A DNA stretch of 6,193 nt from Dehalococcoidales bacterium (GTDB lineage Bacteria > Chloroflexota > Dehalococcoidia > Dehalococcoidales > GCA-2688105): contig DAOWJS010000065.1 in assembly GCA_030640255.1 (NCBI GenBank), positions 1 through 6,193 on the forward strand, read 5' to 3'. A program made the position numbers and the translations under genes. The notes below the pieces were generated by a model, which saw only the letters and a list, made by a program, of their open reading frames with translations, was not told where the DNA came from and ran no database searches. This document shows positions 1-6,193 of this stretch, piece after piece; within the stretch, counting starts at the first letter, position 1; every line of letters begins with the position of its first letter.

Positions 1-34
1 ATGTCTACAACTCAATGGCTGGCTATCAGGTCGG

Positions 35-225
35 TTATGGACGACGAGCCGGCTTACCATTCCTCTCCATTCTTACTGCGCAGACTTTATACTCAGGTAT
101 TTTAGCCACCGGGTCAAGAGCCGGGTTAGTCAGCATATTGGTCGGGCTTTCGGCGAAGTGAAAGCTTATTGAGACCACCCCCGCCGGGAAATGACCTTTA
201 CCATCTCGCCATCAGCAATACCCAT
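35..225 (-). pseudogene. Formate dehydrogenase alpha subunit, C-terminal remnant in two frames
   Basis: The C-terminal molybdopterin-dinucleotide-binding domain of FdhA-type formate dehydrogenases is recognisable in two pieces. Piece one, about 222-178, reads GIADGEMVKVISRRG, the 'GI-DG--V-V-SRRG' strand-turn of the family, and hits a stop at 168-166. Piece two, about 184-35, is in another frame and reads AGVVSISFHFAESPTNMLTN, then PALDPVAKIPEYKVCAVRME, ending at TAA 37-35. In intact homologues about 15 residues separate the SRRG and GVV motifs; here they touch at a G-rich run (178-185), so those residues are missing and the frame is shifted. The rest of the gene (expected 600-900 aa, with Fe-S and catalytic Cys/Sec) is absent: piece one starts directly at the DUF3786 fragment. 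Formate dehydrogenase supplies formate to the methyl branch of the Wood-Ljungdahl pathway, so its presence beside acs genes makes sense. I cannot say which FDH subtype it was. Confidence 0.75.
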
Positions 226-454
226 CCATTAACGAAATCTCAACCTCAGGCAAGGCAATTTGATATGATTGGTCTAAATATTCAATGGTAATTACTTTCT
301 TAGAATCTACGGCTAGATATTGAGCACCGCTGTTGAGGCACTGCTGCTTTATATCTTCAATCTTGGCTAGCTGTTCACAGGCAAGTTTATAGGCAGACTC
401 ATAGCCGTATTCATAATCTTTGTGAGTCGACAACAACAAACGACTGTTTTCCAT
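212..454 (-). CDS. DUF3786-like protein, N-terminal fragment (truncated, probably a pseudogene)
   Basis: An 80-residue ORF whose body (AYKLACEQLAKI, then NSGAQYL, then a beta-rich ITIEYLDQSYQIALPEVEISL) resembles the N-terminal third to half of DUF3786 domain proteins, a family of unknown function usually about 180-210 aa, recalled from memory. An in-frame TAA directly precedes the ATG, so the start cannot be further upstream, and there is no good Shine-Dalgarno. The family normally continues past a LMDG-like turn into a second half. Here the frame reaches LMDG, then YC and a stop, and the DNA from about position 225 downwards encodes formate dehydrogenase sequence in another frame. The fragment therefore looks cut by a deletion or join. 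No membrane segment or signal peptide is visible. The DUF assignment is moderate; the truncation is well supported by the foreign sequence after it. Confidence 0.6.
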   Translation of the reverse strand: MENSRLLLSTHKDYEYGYESAYKLACEQLAKIEDIKQQCLNSGAQYLAVDSKKVITIEYLDQSYQIALPEVEISLMDGYC

Positions 455-469
455 TTACGACTAAACTAA

Positions 470-541
470 TCAATAAACTTTTGGCTGGGCAATTTTAGAG
501 TCCAGCGCATCTAATACCGCTTTGATTTCGGCGGCATCAGC
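470..541 (-). pseudogene. Possible C-terminal tail of a lost gene (23 codons)
   Basis: On the minus strand, one frame reads ADAAEIKAVLDALDSKIAQP then KVY and TGA at 472-470. The composition (helix-forming, Ala/Lys/Asp/Glu-rich) resembles the end of a real protein. The frame is closed upstream by TGA at 547-545, so no start is available. I read it as the 3' end of a gene whose body was deleted together with the start that belonged to the orphan ribosome binding site at 551-557. I do not recognise the family, and at this length chance is possible. The remaining stretch to 455 is A/T-rich and shows no clear Shine-Dalgarno for the next ORF and no terminator hairpin. Confidence 0.35.
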
Positions 542-550
542 CCTTCAGCA

Positions 551-557
551 ACCTCCT
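551..557 (-). promoter_or_regulatory. Orphan Shine-Dalgarno downstream of acsE
   Basis: AGGAGGT lies just after the acsE TAG, the same layout as the stop/SD junctions upstream in the operon. No usable gene follows: ATG at 537 is 13 bases away and stops after eight codons, and TTG at 550 stops after four. It appears to be the leader of a lost next gene of the operon. Confidence 0.6.
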
Positions 558-558
558 A

Positions 559-1437
559 CTATATCTCAAGCCAGGAGTGAGAGTAAAGTGATTCACCGGT
601 AAGAACCCTGACTGTTTTTACATACTCCACTTCCTTTTGACTCAAGGAGGAGAGGTCAGGTTTCTCACCATCCATTACCCGATGCACCAAGTCAACAATC
701 TCTGGCATCTCGCCTCGGGCTATCTTTACCAGCTCCGAATCAAAGGCATCAACAATGGCTGAATATAATCCGTACTTCATCAGCATTATCATATAGGTCC
801 GGTTAAGATAGGGCCTAAGATGTCTGGGGGTGCCATTGGAGATATTAGATAAGCCCAGCGTAGATTTACATCCGGGAACAATCTCGCCGAGCATGCTCAT
901 AAATTCCAGGCAGGCCTTAACCTGATTGATTTCCACAGACACCGGGCTGACGATGGGGTCAACCCAGATATCCTCACTGGGAATACCCATCTCACCAGTC
1001 CTATGAAGAAGGTCAGCGACTAGCATACCCCTTTCGTTAGCATCTCGGGGCATTCCCTCTTTTCCCCACAATAGCCCTACCATCTCAGCATTGTATTTTG
1101 TGACCAGGGGCAGTCCCTGCTCTAACCGGTCCGGTTGCAGGGAGATGGAATTAATTAATGCCCTACCTTTATGCACCTTCAGCCCGGCTTCCATAGCCAC
1201 CGGGTTGGTTGTATCCAGAGATAAAAGCTTATCGGTAACCTCTTGCACCACGTTAACTATCCATTTCATCAATTCGTCCCCTGCCTTCCGGGCGGGACCG
1301 ATGTTGATGTCAAGATAGTCTATCCCGGCCTCAACCTGAGCCTTGGCCAGTTGCTGAATAGGCTTAGGGTTTCTCTCCTTCATTGCTGGACCAATAGTTC
1401 GGGACATAATATTTATACTTTCCCCGATAAGGATCAT
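559..1437 (-). CDS. acsE: Methyltetrahydrofolate:corrinoid iron-sulfur protein methyltransferase
   Basis: AcsE (MeTr) transfers the N5-methyl of methyl-tetrahydrofolate to Co(I) of the CFeSP, linking the methyl and carbonyl branches. It is a pterin-binding TIM barrel of the dihydropteroate-synthase-like superfamily. The N-terminus MILIGESIN, Asp75 in SLDTTN, Asn96 in LINS, Asp160 in WVDP and Asn198 in GLSNIS match Moorella AcsE landmarks (D75, N96, D160, N199) at nearly identical positions, so the pterin pocket and the Asn that assists methyl activation are intact. I chose ATG at 1437: it gives the family N-terminus and has a perfect AAGGAGG five bases upstream. The longer open frame reaching back to 1560 adds 41 residues that only overlap acsC and look like nothing in the family. 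The product is 292 aa against about 262 for Moorella AcsE; the surplus is a C-terminal tail of about 30 residues ending SHSWLEI. Other corrinoid methyltransferases (MtrH- or MetH-like) share the fold, but the operon position settles the role. Confidence 0.95.
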   Translation of the reverse strand: MILIGESINIMSRTIGPAMKERNPKPIQQLAKAQVEAGIDYLDINIGPARKAGDELMKWIVNVVQEVTDKLLSLDTTNPVAMEAGLKVHKGRALINSISLQPDRLEQGLPLVTKYNAEMVGLLWGKEGMPRDANERGMLVADLLHRTGEMGIPSEDIWVDPIVSPVSVEINQVKACLEFMSMLGEIVPGCKSTLGLSNISNGTPRHLRPYLNRTYMIMLMKYGLYSAIVDAFDSELVKIARGEMPEIVDLVHRVMDGEKPDLSSLSQKEVEYVKTVRVLTGESLYSHSWLEI

Positions 1438-1442
1438 CGCTT

Positions 1443-1450
1443 CCTCCTTA
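1443..1450 (-). promoter_or_regulatory. Ribosome binding site that fixes the acsE start, overlapping the acsC stop
   Basis: TAAGGAGG on the minus strand: the acsC stop TAA is the first part of the AAGGAGG Shine-Dalgarno, and the acsE ATG follows after AAGCG. This decides the start at 1437 against the upstream Met at 1560 and implies coupled translation of acsC and acsE. Confidence 0.85.
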
Positions 1451-2794
1451 TGGTTTCCACATCTTAAGGTAGGCTGGAATTTGAGACCCATCCCTGGGAC
1501 CAACCAGAACCTCCCAGCCGGGCAGTTCCTCTTCCAAACCACCACTTTCCGAGGCAGCATAGCCTGGGATTACCAACTTGTGATTTTTAACCTTATCCTC
1601 AATGCCACACTTCTTAACGAAGGGGGCGATAGCATCAGAGACAAATTTCCCGGCTGCCCAGGCAGTCAGCACCGAAAGCCCCTCAGTGTCCTTGACTAAG
1701 AGGTAACTGGGAACCCGGCTCGCCTCTATTTCACCAGAGACAATAAAATAGGTAAGAGAGAAGTTGGTGGTAATAAGCACCGGGGAGTTTTCATCAGGAT
1801 TACCAATCTCGTAGATTCCCTCCTTGGTCGCCAGTGGTCGCTGGGGGTCAGTATAGATATTCAGCCTCTCCACCAGCAGAGGAAACAGGCTTTCTCCCTG
1901 AAAATCGGAGAGAACGATGATGCTACCATATTTAGCCACAAACATAGAGGCGATTACGGCTTCCTTCATCGGGTCATCGGTCATCTCACCGGGGAAAACG
2001 ATAGTAGGAAAACCCAAAGGGCGAAACTTTTTATTTAAGGCGGCACTCCTGATGATTATCTGGTCTTCAAATGCCTGGCGGAGAGTTCTTGACCCGGAAT
2101 CAAGAACAATGTCCTTTACCCCGGCCTCGGTTAACTTAGTAGTTAGCTCGGCCAGTTCCTCCAGGCTTGAGGCTTTTACTGCTACCGGACACGAATCCCC
2201 CTTAGCCAGACTGGCTACCGCCTCCAAGTTATCTTTAGTAGCCGCATAGATAAGCGGTTTCCGGTCGGCACAGGCCTTTAAGCCCGCCGCCAGGATATCG
2301 GGATTACTGCTCATCAGGATAATGCTGCCATCGCTAGCCTGCTTGACTTTATTAACCAGAGCCTCAAACTTACTGGCATCTCCCGACTCATCCTTTACCG
2401 CTATCAGCTCAGGACGAAGGGTGAGACCTATCCTCTCATATTCAAGCTGTTTGAACCTCTCCAGCCTGGCGCCGACCTCAGACTCGTCCATGGTATCGGT
2501 GATAAGAAGGGCAAAACCGTTAGGGTTCTCAAACCTTTTTTCGTGGCGGAATGCAACTGTCTCGCCACCAATTTTTAATGCCCGGTCACCAACGCCGATA
2601 GTAACCACTCTTATCGGCAGTGCCGATGCCTCAGCTAACTGGGCTTTCGCCTCCTCGGAAACATAGGGGCAGGCGGCAAGTTCTGCCTTCCCCGCCGCTA
2701 GTCTCATAGCAAAGGCAAGACAGGTAGGCTGCCCGCATTCACCACAGTTCGTCTTGGGAAGTAGTTTAAATATCTGTATTCCGGTAAGTGCCAC
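1448..2794 (-). CDS. acsC: Corrinoid iron-sulfur protein large (gamma) subunit
   Basis: AcsC is the cobalamin-carrying subunit of CFeSP, which shuttles the methyl group from AcsE to the AcsB A-cluster in the cytoplasm. At 448 aa it matches the usual family length (about 446). The N-terminal domain has the [4Fe-4S] cysteines C17, C20, C25 and C42 (CGECGQPTC, then ACPY), the same positions I recall for characterised CFeSP; this cluster reductively reactivates Co(II). A TIM-barrel domain follows (about 60-325), then the C-terminal cobalamin-binding domain (about 326-448) with conserved stretches near 342-384 (SLTYFIVSGE, DTEGLSVLTAWAAGKF) and 407-443 (LVIPGY, LPGWEVLVGPR). The start is GTG, not ATG: it is the codon that yields the family N-terminus (MALTGIQIFKLLPKTNCGECG), and a GGGG-core ribosome binding site lies seven bases upstream. 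Spacing to acsB is 12 nt and to acsE 10 nt. The heterodimer partner AcsD is not encoded in this window. Confidence 0.97.
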   Translation of the reverse strand: MALTGIQIFKLLPKTNCGECGQPTCLAFAMRLAAGKAELAACPYVSEEAKAQLAEASALPIRVVTIGVGDRALKIGGETVAFRHEKRFENPNGFALLITDTMDESEVGARLERFKQLEYERIGLTLRPELIAVKDESGDASKFEALVNKVKQASDGSIILMSSNPDILAAGLKACADRKPLIYAATKDNLEAVASLAKGDSCPVAVKASSLEELAELTTKLTEAGVKDIVLDSGSRTLRQAFEDQIIIRSAALNKKFRPLGFPTIVFPGEMTDDPMKEAVIASMFVAKYGSIIVLSDFQGESLFPLLVERLNIYTDPQRPLATKEGIYEIGNPDENSPVLITTNFSLTYFIVSGEIEASRVPSYLLVKDTEGLSVLTAWAAGKFVSDAIAPFVKKCGIEDKVKNHKLVIPGYAASESGGLEEELPGWEVLVGPRDGSQIPAYLKMWKP

Positions 2795-2800
2795 AGCTAA

Positions 2801-2806
2801 TCCCCT
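2801..2806 (-). promoter_or_regulatory. Ribosome binding site of acsC abutting the acsB stop
   Basis: The minus strand reads TAAAGGGGATTAGCTGTG. The acsB stop TAA runs straight into the AAAGGGGA Shine-Dalgarno, and the GTG start of acsC follows seven bases after GGGG. The arrangement supports the GTG start and suggests translational coupling of acsC to acsB. Confidence 0.7.
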
Positions 2807-5017
2807 TTACTCTCCTAATATTGGCTCCATAGTCAGAGCCGGATGCCCCTTCTCCTGCAAGAAGGGGAGAATCTCCTCCTCAGTGATACCCACCGTCTCA
2901 TCAGCAATCATATCGGGAAGGTCGGGGACACCCATCTCCTCGGCTCTAGCTTTAAGCCGCTCGGCAATCTCCTCCTTCAGCATCTTGGGCATCCAGACCA
3001 TCCTTAGCAAACCGCCATCAGCCTGAATGAACTTCCTCTGGCAAATATTATACTTTCCATGACCAACGAAACCGGGTGTACTCAGTCCACCACCGACGGT
3101 ACCCGCCAGGGTGGTGAACCTCATCCCGCAAGGGGTCTCTCCGGTATATTCACGGTTTACCGTCATTATACCGTTGCACAGGGGAAGGACAGCGGCAACA
3201 CACTCACAGCAACCGCAGGTAGTCCAGGGGTCATTTACTATGCTGTACATATTATAATGGTCTAGGTTTCCACGCGAAGCCTTACAAATAAACTCATTTA
3301 CCCCCTTCCACTGCCCGAGCTTGGCATCAATGATTTCTCCCTTAGGCACTGGTTGATTAGGTCCGGTAGGGTTAATCTCGTAAGCCGCCTTGCAGTCCAT
3401 CCAGTTATAGGAACCACAAAGACCAGTTTTTTCCGGGGTAATGACACAAACATGGTTCGGGGCAAAGGACTGGCACAGGGTGCATGAGTAAAAGGTATCG
3501 GTAGTTTCATCGGTCATCCCTTCAATCCGGGCATCCCTAGCCCCATATACCGCTCTCGCCTTTCCTATTACCTCTCTTACTTTATCCTCCTCGGTATAAA
3601 GCTTTATCTGCATCTTATCAAATATCCGACCAAAATCCTGGTGCATTTTAGCATGGTAGAGAGCACCAATATGGTATAGTCTGAAGCCTTTTTCAAAAGC
3701 TGATTTGGTGATTCTTAACCAGGGAATATCCCTTTGCCCTATGTGCCATACCCCTTGAGCATAGTTTATGGAATGGTGAATTTGACGCTCCAGGATAGGC
3801 TCATAGTCGGGCTCCATCTCTCTTCCGGCGACCTCAACGGCTATAGCCATAGGTAAAGTGGATTCAGGGGGAACATCGGTTATCTCAGGACCAATCACCT
3901 CAATCTTTCCATCCTCTACCTCATCCATCCGCTTACTGGTAACCCACTCCACCATAGGTGTTCTCCCCCCGCCACACTCCAAATACCGCTCTCCCTTCCT
4001 CACCCTCTCCCCCTCAAAGGCAGGACCAAAGGCTACCGGAACGGGTACCTCAGCCACAGTAACCTTCAGCCCCCTTACCTCTATGGCTTTGGCTACAATC
4101 TCATCGTGGGGGACATTGGAGACAACATGCTCATAGGTGCAAACCCCAGTAGGCAAAATCTCAGGTATTGGGGTATCGGCAATAGTAGGGAAGCCAAAGT
4201 TAACACAGCCCAGGGCGTTGGCATACCACTCATCGGTAATATAGCCCAGGGGCATAGCGAAGGCAAAGGTGCGGTCCTTTTGGTAGATAAGGTGTTTTCT
4301 ATATTCTCCAGGACCAATGCCACCGAAGGTAAAGCCTACCCTGATGGCGAAGCCAGCAGCAAATACAGCGGCGGTGATATCAGGACCAAAGGAGACCAGA
4401 CGGGTGGGCCAACCAATCTGCACCCCGGCTTCTAAAAGCTGCTCAGAGAACCTCTTGCCATTATGCTCAGCACACATAAACACATAGAGGTTCTTCTGTT
4501 GGAGTTCATGGGCCATTTTTACTGCTATCTCTGGGCTAGGGGCAGCACCGAGAATGGCAGCAAAGCCAGGGGCAGTGCCATCAACAAACTCAATCCCCCT
4601 CTTCCTGAGAATTACATCATCGGCAGCACCCAGCCAGATATTGTCATCAGTGGGGTCTTCCTGTTGGGTATAAAAATCTGGCCGCTCCAGATACCTTATG
4701 GCTTCAATGATTTCCTCAGCGAAGAAGGTTGCCATCCCAGCATCAAGTGCCGGGGCTAGATAGGGCAAGGGGTGCTCTTCTCTTACCGGGGGTGGAAGCA
4801 GGGATTTACACCTCTTTAGTACCGGCTCCATATCACCCAATTTCTCAACCTTAATCCCTAAAATCCCGTAGACTACCGGTAGATAATAAGCAGTGTTAGG
4901 GAAGCCCACTGGCTCATTGGCTCCCCACCTTTCCATTGCCTCCTGCCACTTCTTCTCAGCTTGGTCAACAATCTTATAAGCTCCTCTAATAGCCGCTGAG
5001 GCAATAATCTTAGACAT
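2807..5017 (-). CDS. acsB: Acetyl-CoA synthase (CODH/ACS alpha subunit)
   Basis: AcsB condenses a methyl group from the corrinoid protein, CO from CODH, and CoA into acetyl-CoA at the A-cluster. At 736 aa it is full length for the bacterial three-domain form (Moorella about 729 aa). It keeps the N-terminal CODH-contacting domain (roughly residues 1-318), which archaeal CdhC lacks. The middle domain is about 319-484 and the A-cluster domain about 485-736. The cluster ligands are visible: Cys512, Cys515, Cys524 and Cys534 for the [4Fe-4S] cubane, with Cys515 expected to bridge to the proximal Ni, and the C601-G602-C603 motif for the distal Ni. These sit at a constant offset of +6 from the Moorella positions 506/509/518/528/595/597, so spacing is fully conserved. 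Phe518, beside the cluster, is also kept. The ATG start is supported by a GGAGGG Shine-Dalgarno ten bases upstream. Its TAA stop is part of the acsC ribosome binding site. I see no frameshift or missing key residue. Confidence 0.98.
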   Translation of the reverse strand: MSKIIASAAIRGAYKIVDQAEKKWQEAMERWGANEPVGFPNTAYYLPVVYGILGIKVEKLGDMEPVLKRCKSLLPPPVREEHPLPYLAPALDAGMATFFAEEIIEAIRYLERPDFYTQQEDPTDDNIWLGAADDVILRKRGIEFVDGTAPGFAAILGAAPSPEIAVKMAHELQQKNLYVFMCAEHNGKRFSEQLLEAGVQIGWPTRLVSFGPDITAAVFAAGFAIRVGFTFGGIGPGEYRKHLIYQKDRTFAFAMPLGYITDEWYANALGCVNFGFPTIADTPIPEILPTGVCTYEHVVSNVPHDEIVAKAIEVRGLKVTVAEVPVPVAFGPAFEGERVRKGERYLECGGGRTPMVEWVTSKRMDEVEDGKIEVIGPEITDVPPESTLPMAIAVEVAGREMEPDYEPILERQIHHSINYAQGVWHIGQRDIPWLRITKSAFEKGFRLYHIGALYHAKMHQDFGRIFDKMQIKLYTEEDKVREVIGKARAVYGARDARIEGMTDETTDTFYSCTLCQSFAPNHVCVITPEKTGLCGSYNWMDCKAAYEINPTGPNQPVPKGEIIDAKLGQWKGVNEFICKASRGNLDHYNMYSIVNDPWTTCGCCECVAAVLPLCNGIMTVNREYTGETPCGMRFTTLAGTVGGGLSTPGFVGHGKYNICQRKFIQADGGLLRMVWMPKMLKEEIAERLKARAEEMGVPDLPDMIADETVGITEEEILPFLQEKGHPALTMEPILGE

Positions 5018-5027
5018 ATTTCTAGAG

Positions 5028-5033
5028 CCCTCC
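5028..5033 (-). promoter_or_regulatory. Ribosome binding site of acsB
   Basis: GGAGGG on the minus strand, ten bases before the acsB ATG at 5017. It supports that ATG as the start. The 42-nt gap from the acsA stop shows no obvious hairpin, so acsA and acsB are probably co-transcribed. Confidence 0.75.
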
Positions 5034-5059
5034 GTTACCTTACTTTATTATTCCAGGGT

Positions 5060-6193
5060 TTACTCTCCTTCCAACTCCCGTCTCATCGTCATATCATAGA
5101 GCACTCTTTCTCTAGCTTTATCAATGCCTAAGGCTTTACGCTTCTGGTCAATATGCTCAATCATAAGGTGGGCGGCCTTAATCGGGTCGGGTTCAAAGGC
5201 CCACATCCCCCCATACAACTCCTCAAAATCCTTGAACAAGAAGTCAGTTACCTCTTTACTGCCCAGGGTCGGCCAGTTAACCCCGAAGACGGTGAATACC
5301 CCGGAACCAACGAAGTACTGACCAATAGAAATTGCCTTCTCGCTCATCCACTCCGGGGCAGCCCCGGCTACCGGCAGGTCACTGATGTCATCACCCAAGC
5401 CGCCGTCCTTTACCATAGCGGTAGCTGCTATCAGGATACGGCTGTTATCAACGCAGGAACCCAGATGTAGCACTGGGGGAATACCTACGGCTTCACATAC
5501 CGAAGCCAGTCCCTCGCCGGCAAACTCAGCAGCGGCTTCGGGAACCATCAGCCCGGCCTCGGCACAGGCAATGGCATTACAACCGGTGGTAAGCACCAGC
5601 ACGTCATTCTTTATTAGCTCCTTAACCATAGTAACATGACCCTCATTGTGCTTAACCCGGGCATTATTGCAGCCGACAACGCCAGCTACCCCCCTGATTC
5701 GGCCATTAATGATATTGTCGTTTAGTGGTCGGTAGGAGGCACGGAACATACCGCCCAATAGGTAGTTAATGGTTTCATGGCTGAACCCGGCAATGAGGTC
5801 AGTTTGCCCATCAGGAATATTAATGTTCGCCCCTCGGTTGGGGAAGTTCTCAATAGCCGTCTTAACTATCTCCCGGGCTGACTCCATCGCCTTATGCTCG
5901 TCAAACTCAATATGAGTAGCATTAAGAATCTTAGCCTTGGGTGAGGTAGTGATAATCTTGGTATGATAGCACTCAGCTACCGTCTGTATGGATTGCATAA
6001 TACACTGGATATCTACTACCATGGCATCCACTGCCCCGGTAACTATAGCCAGCTCTTGCTGCAGGAAATTCCCGGCTAGTGGTAGCCCGTGGCGCATTAA
6101 TATCTCGTTAGCAGTGCAGCACATCCCAGCTAGGTTTATCCCTTTAGCCCCCTTGGATTTAGCCAGCTCTACCATCTGGGGCTCCTGAGCGGC
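5060..6193 (-). CDS. acsA: Carbon monoxide dehydrogenase catalytic subunit (CODH/ACS beta), 5'-truncated by window edge
   Basis: This is the Ni-Fe CODH that interconverts CO2 and CO and, as part of the cytoplasmic CODH/ACS complex, feeds CO to AcsB. The reading frame is open to the edge of the window, with six codons (AAQEPQ) before the first Met, so that Met at 6175 is internal. The 377 visible residues are the C-terminal part of a family of roughly 630-680 aa. C-cluster ligands are recognisable in the fragment numbering: C26 in GMCCTANE, C64 in DIQCIM, C175 in VVGCNN, C205 in TTGCNA and C247 in GSCVDNSR, plus the catalytic-site Lys285 in MSEKA. The C26-C64 and C175-C205 spacings (38 and 30) match those I recall for characterised CODHs. 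The His ligand and the B- and D-cluster cysteines should lie beyond the edge. The C-terminal tail (KARERVLYDM) looks like CODHs that partner ACS rather than stand-alone CooS. The gene could equally be named cooS. It is followed 42 nt later by acsB. Confidence 0.96.
   Translation of the reverse strand, partial: AAQEPQMVELAKSKGAKGINLAGMCCTANEILMRHGLPLAGNFLQQELAIVTGAVDAMVVDIQCIMQSIQTVAECYHTKIITTSPKAKILNATHIEFDEHKAMESAREIVKTAIENFPNRGANINIPDGQTDLIAGFSHETINYLLGGMFRASYRPLNDNIINGRIRGVAGVVGCNNARVKHNEGHVTMVKELIKNDVLVLTTGCNAIACAEAGLMVPEAAAEFAGEGLASVCEAVGIPPVLHLGSCVDNSRILIAATAMVKDGGLGDDISDLPVAGAAPEWMSEKAISIGQYFVGSGVFTVFGVNWPTLGSKEVTDFLFKDFEELYGGMWAFEPDPIKAAHLMIEHIDQKRKALGIDKARERVLYDMTMRRELEGE

Noticed and set aside
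108..127. Short repeated CCGGG/ACCCGG motifs considered as a terminator or repeat
   Set aside because: They are a direct repeat within FDH coding sequence, not an inverted repeat followed by a T-run.
1438..1560. Upstream Met that would extend acsE by 41 residues into acsC
   Set aside because: The extension only mirrors acsC coding sequence in another frame and has no family resemblance. A perfect ribosome binding site and the conserved MILIGESIN start point to 1437.
3298..3510. Minus-strand 70-codon frame inside acsB
   Set aside because: It overlaps the A-cluster coding region of acsB in another frame and has no independent support.
5018..5059. acsA-acsB gap as a site for a promoter or attenuator
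   Set aside because: Only 42 bases with no clear -35/-10 pair or hairpin; it reads as an ordinary operon spacer with a ribosome binding site.
1091..5639. Numerous plus-strand open frames of 65-114 codons opposite the acs genes
   Set aside because: They are antisense shadows of strongly conserved minus-strand genes, are rich in Ser/Pro/Thr as expected of such shadows, and show no recognisable domain.
6173..6175. Met at 6175 as the start of the CODH gene
   Set aside because: The frame continues open to the window edge with plausible family residues before it, and the fragment lacks the N-terminal half of the protein.

Overview
The window carries the core of a bacterial-type Wood-Ljungdahl (reductive acetyl-CoA) carbonyl-branch operon. 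All genes lie on the minus strand, so transcription runs from high to low coordinates: the 3' part of the carbon monoxide dehydrogenase gene (acsA/cooS, open at the right edge), acsB (acetyl-CoA synthase), acsC (large subunit of the corrinoid iron-sulfur protein, CFeSP) and acsE (methyltetrahydrofolate:CFeSP methyltransferase). Intergenic gaps are 42, 12 and 10 nt. Two of the Shine-Dalgarno sites overlap the previous stop codon, which indicates a single transcript with coupled translation.

Working together, AcsE moves the methyl group of methyl-tetrahydrofolate to the cobalamin of CFeSP (AcsC plus AcsD). CODH reduces CO2 to CO, and AcsB joins methyl, CO and CoA at its Ni-Ni-[4Fe-4S] A-cluster to give acetyl-CoA, or runs the reverse. 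The visible metal ligands are present in all of these proteins: C-cluster cysteines in CODH, A-cluster cysteines in AcsB, the N-terminal [4Fe-4S] cysteines in AcsC and the pterin-pocket Asp/Asn residues in AcsE. acsD, the CFeSP small subunit, is not in the window.

Positions 1-558, downstream of acsE, are different. They hold a strong ribosome binding site with no gene behind it, a short possible C-terminal coding tail, the N-terminal part of a DUF3786-like gene, and then, joined directly to it, the C-terminal end of a molybdopterin formate dehydrogenase alpha subunit split over two frames with an internal gap. This looks like several deletions that trimmed a formerly longer gene cluster, or an assembly that joined non-adjacent pieces. 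The formate dehydrogenase remnant fits a Wood-Ljungdahl locus, since that enzyme starts the methyl branch.

The organism is a strict anaerobe with a bacterial CODH/ACS. The sequence style recalls uncultured Chloroflexota (Dehalococcoidia) or acetogenic Firmicutes, but this is an impression from family memory and not a placement. No RNA gene, mobile element, CRISPR array, promoter or terminator could be supported.
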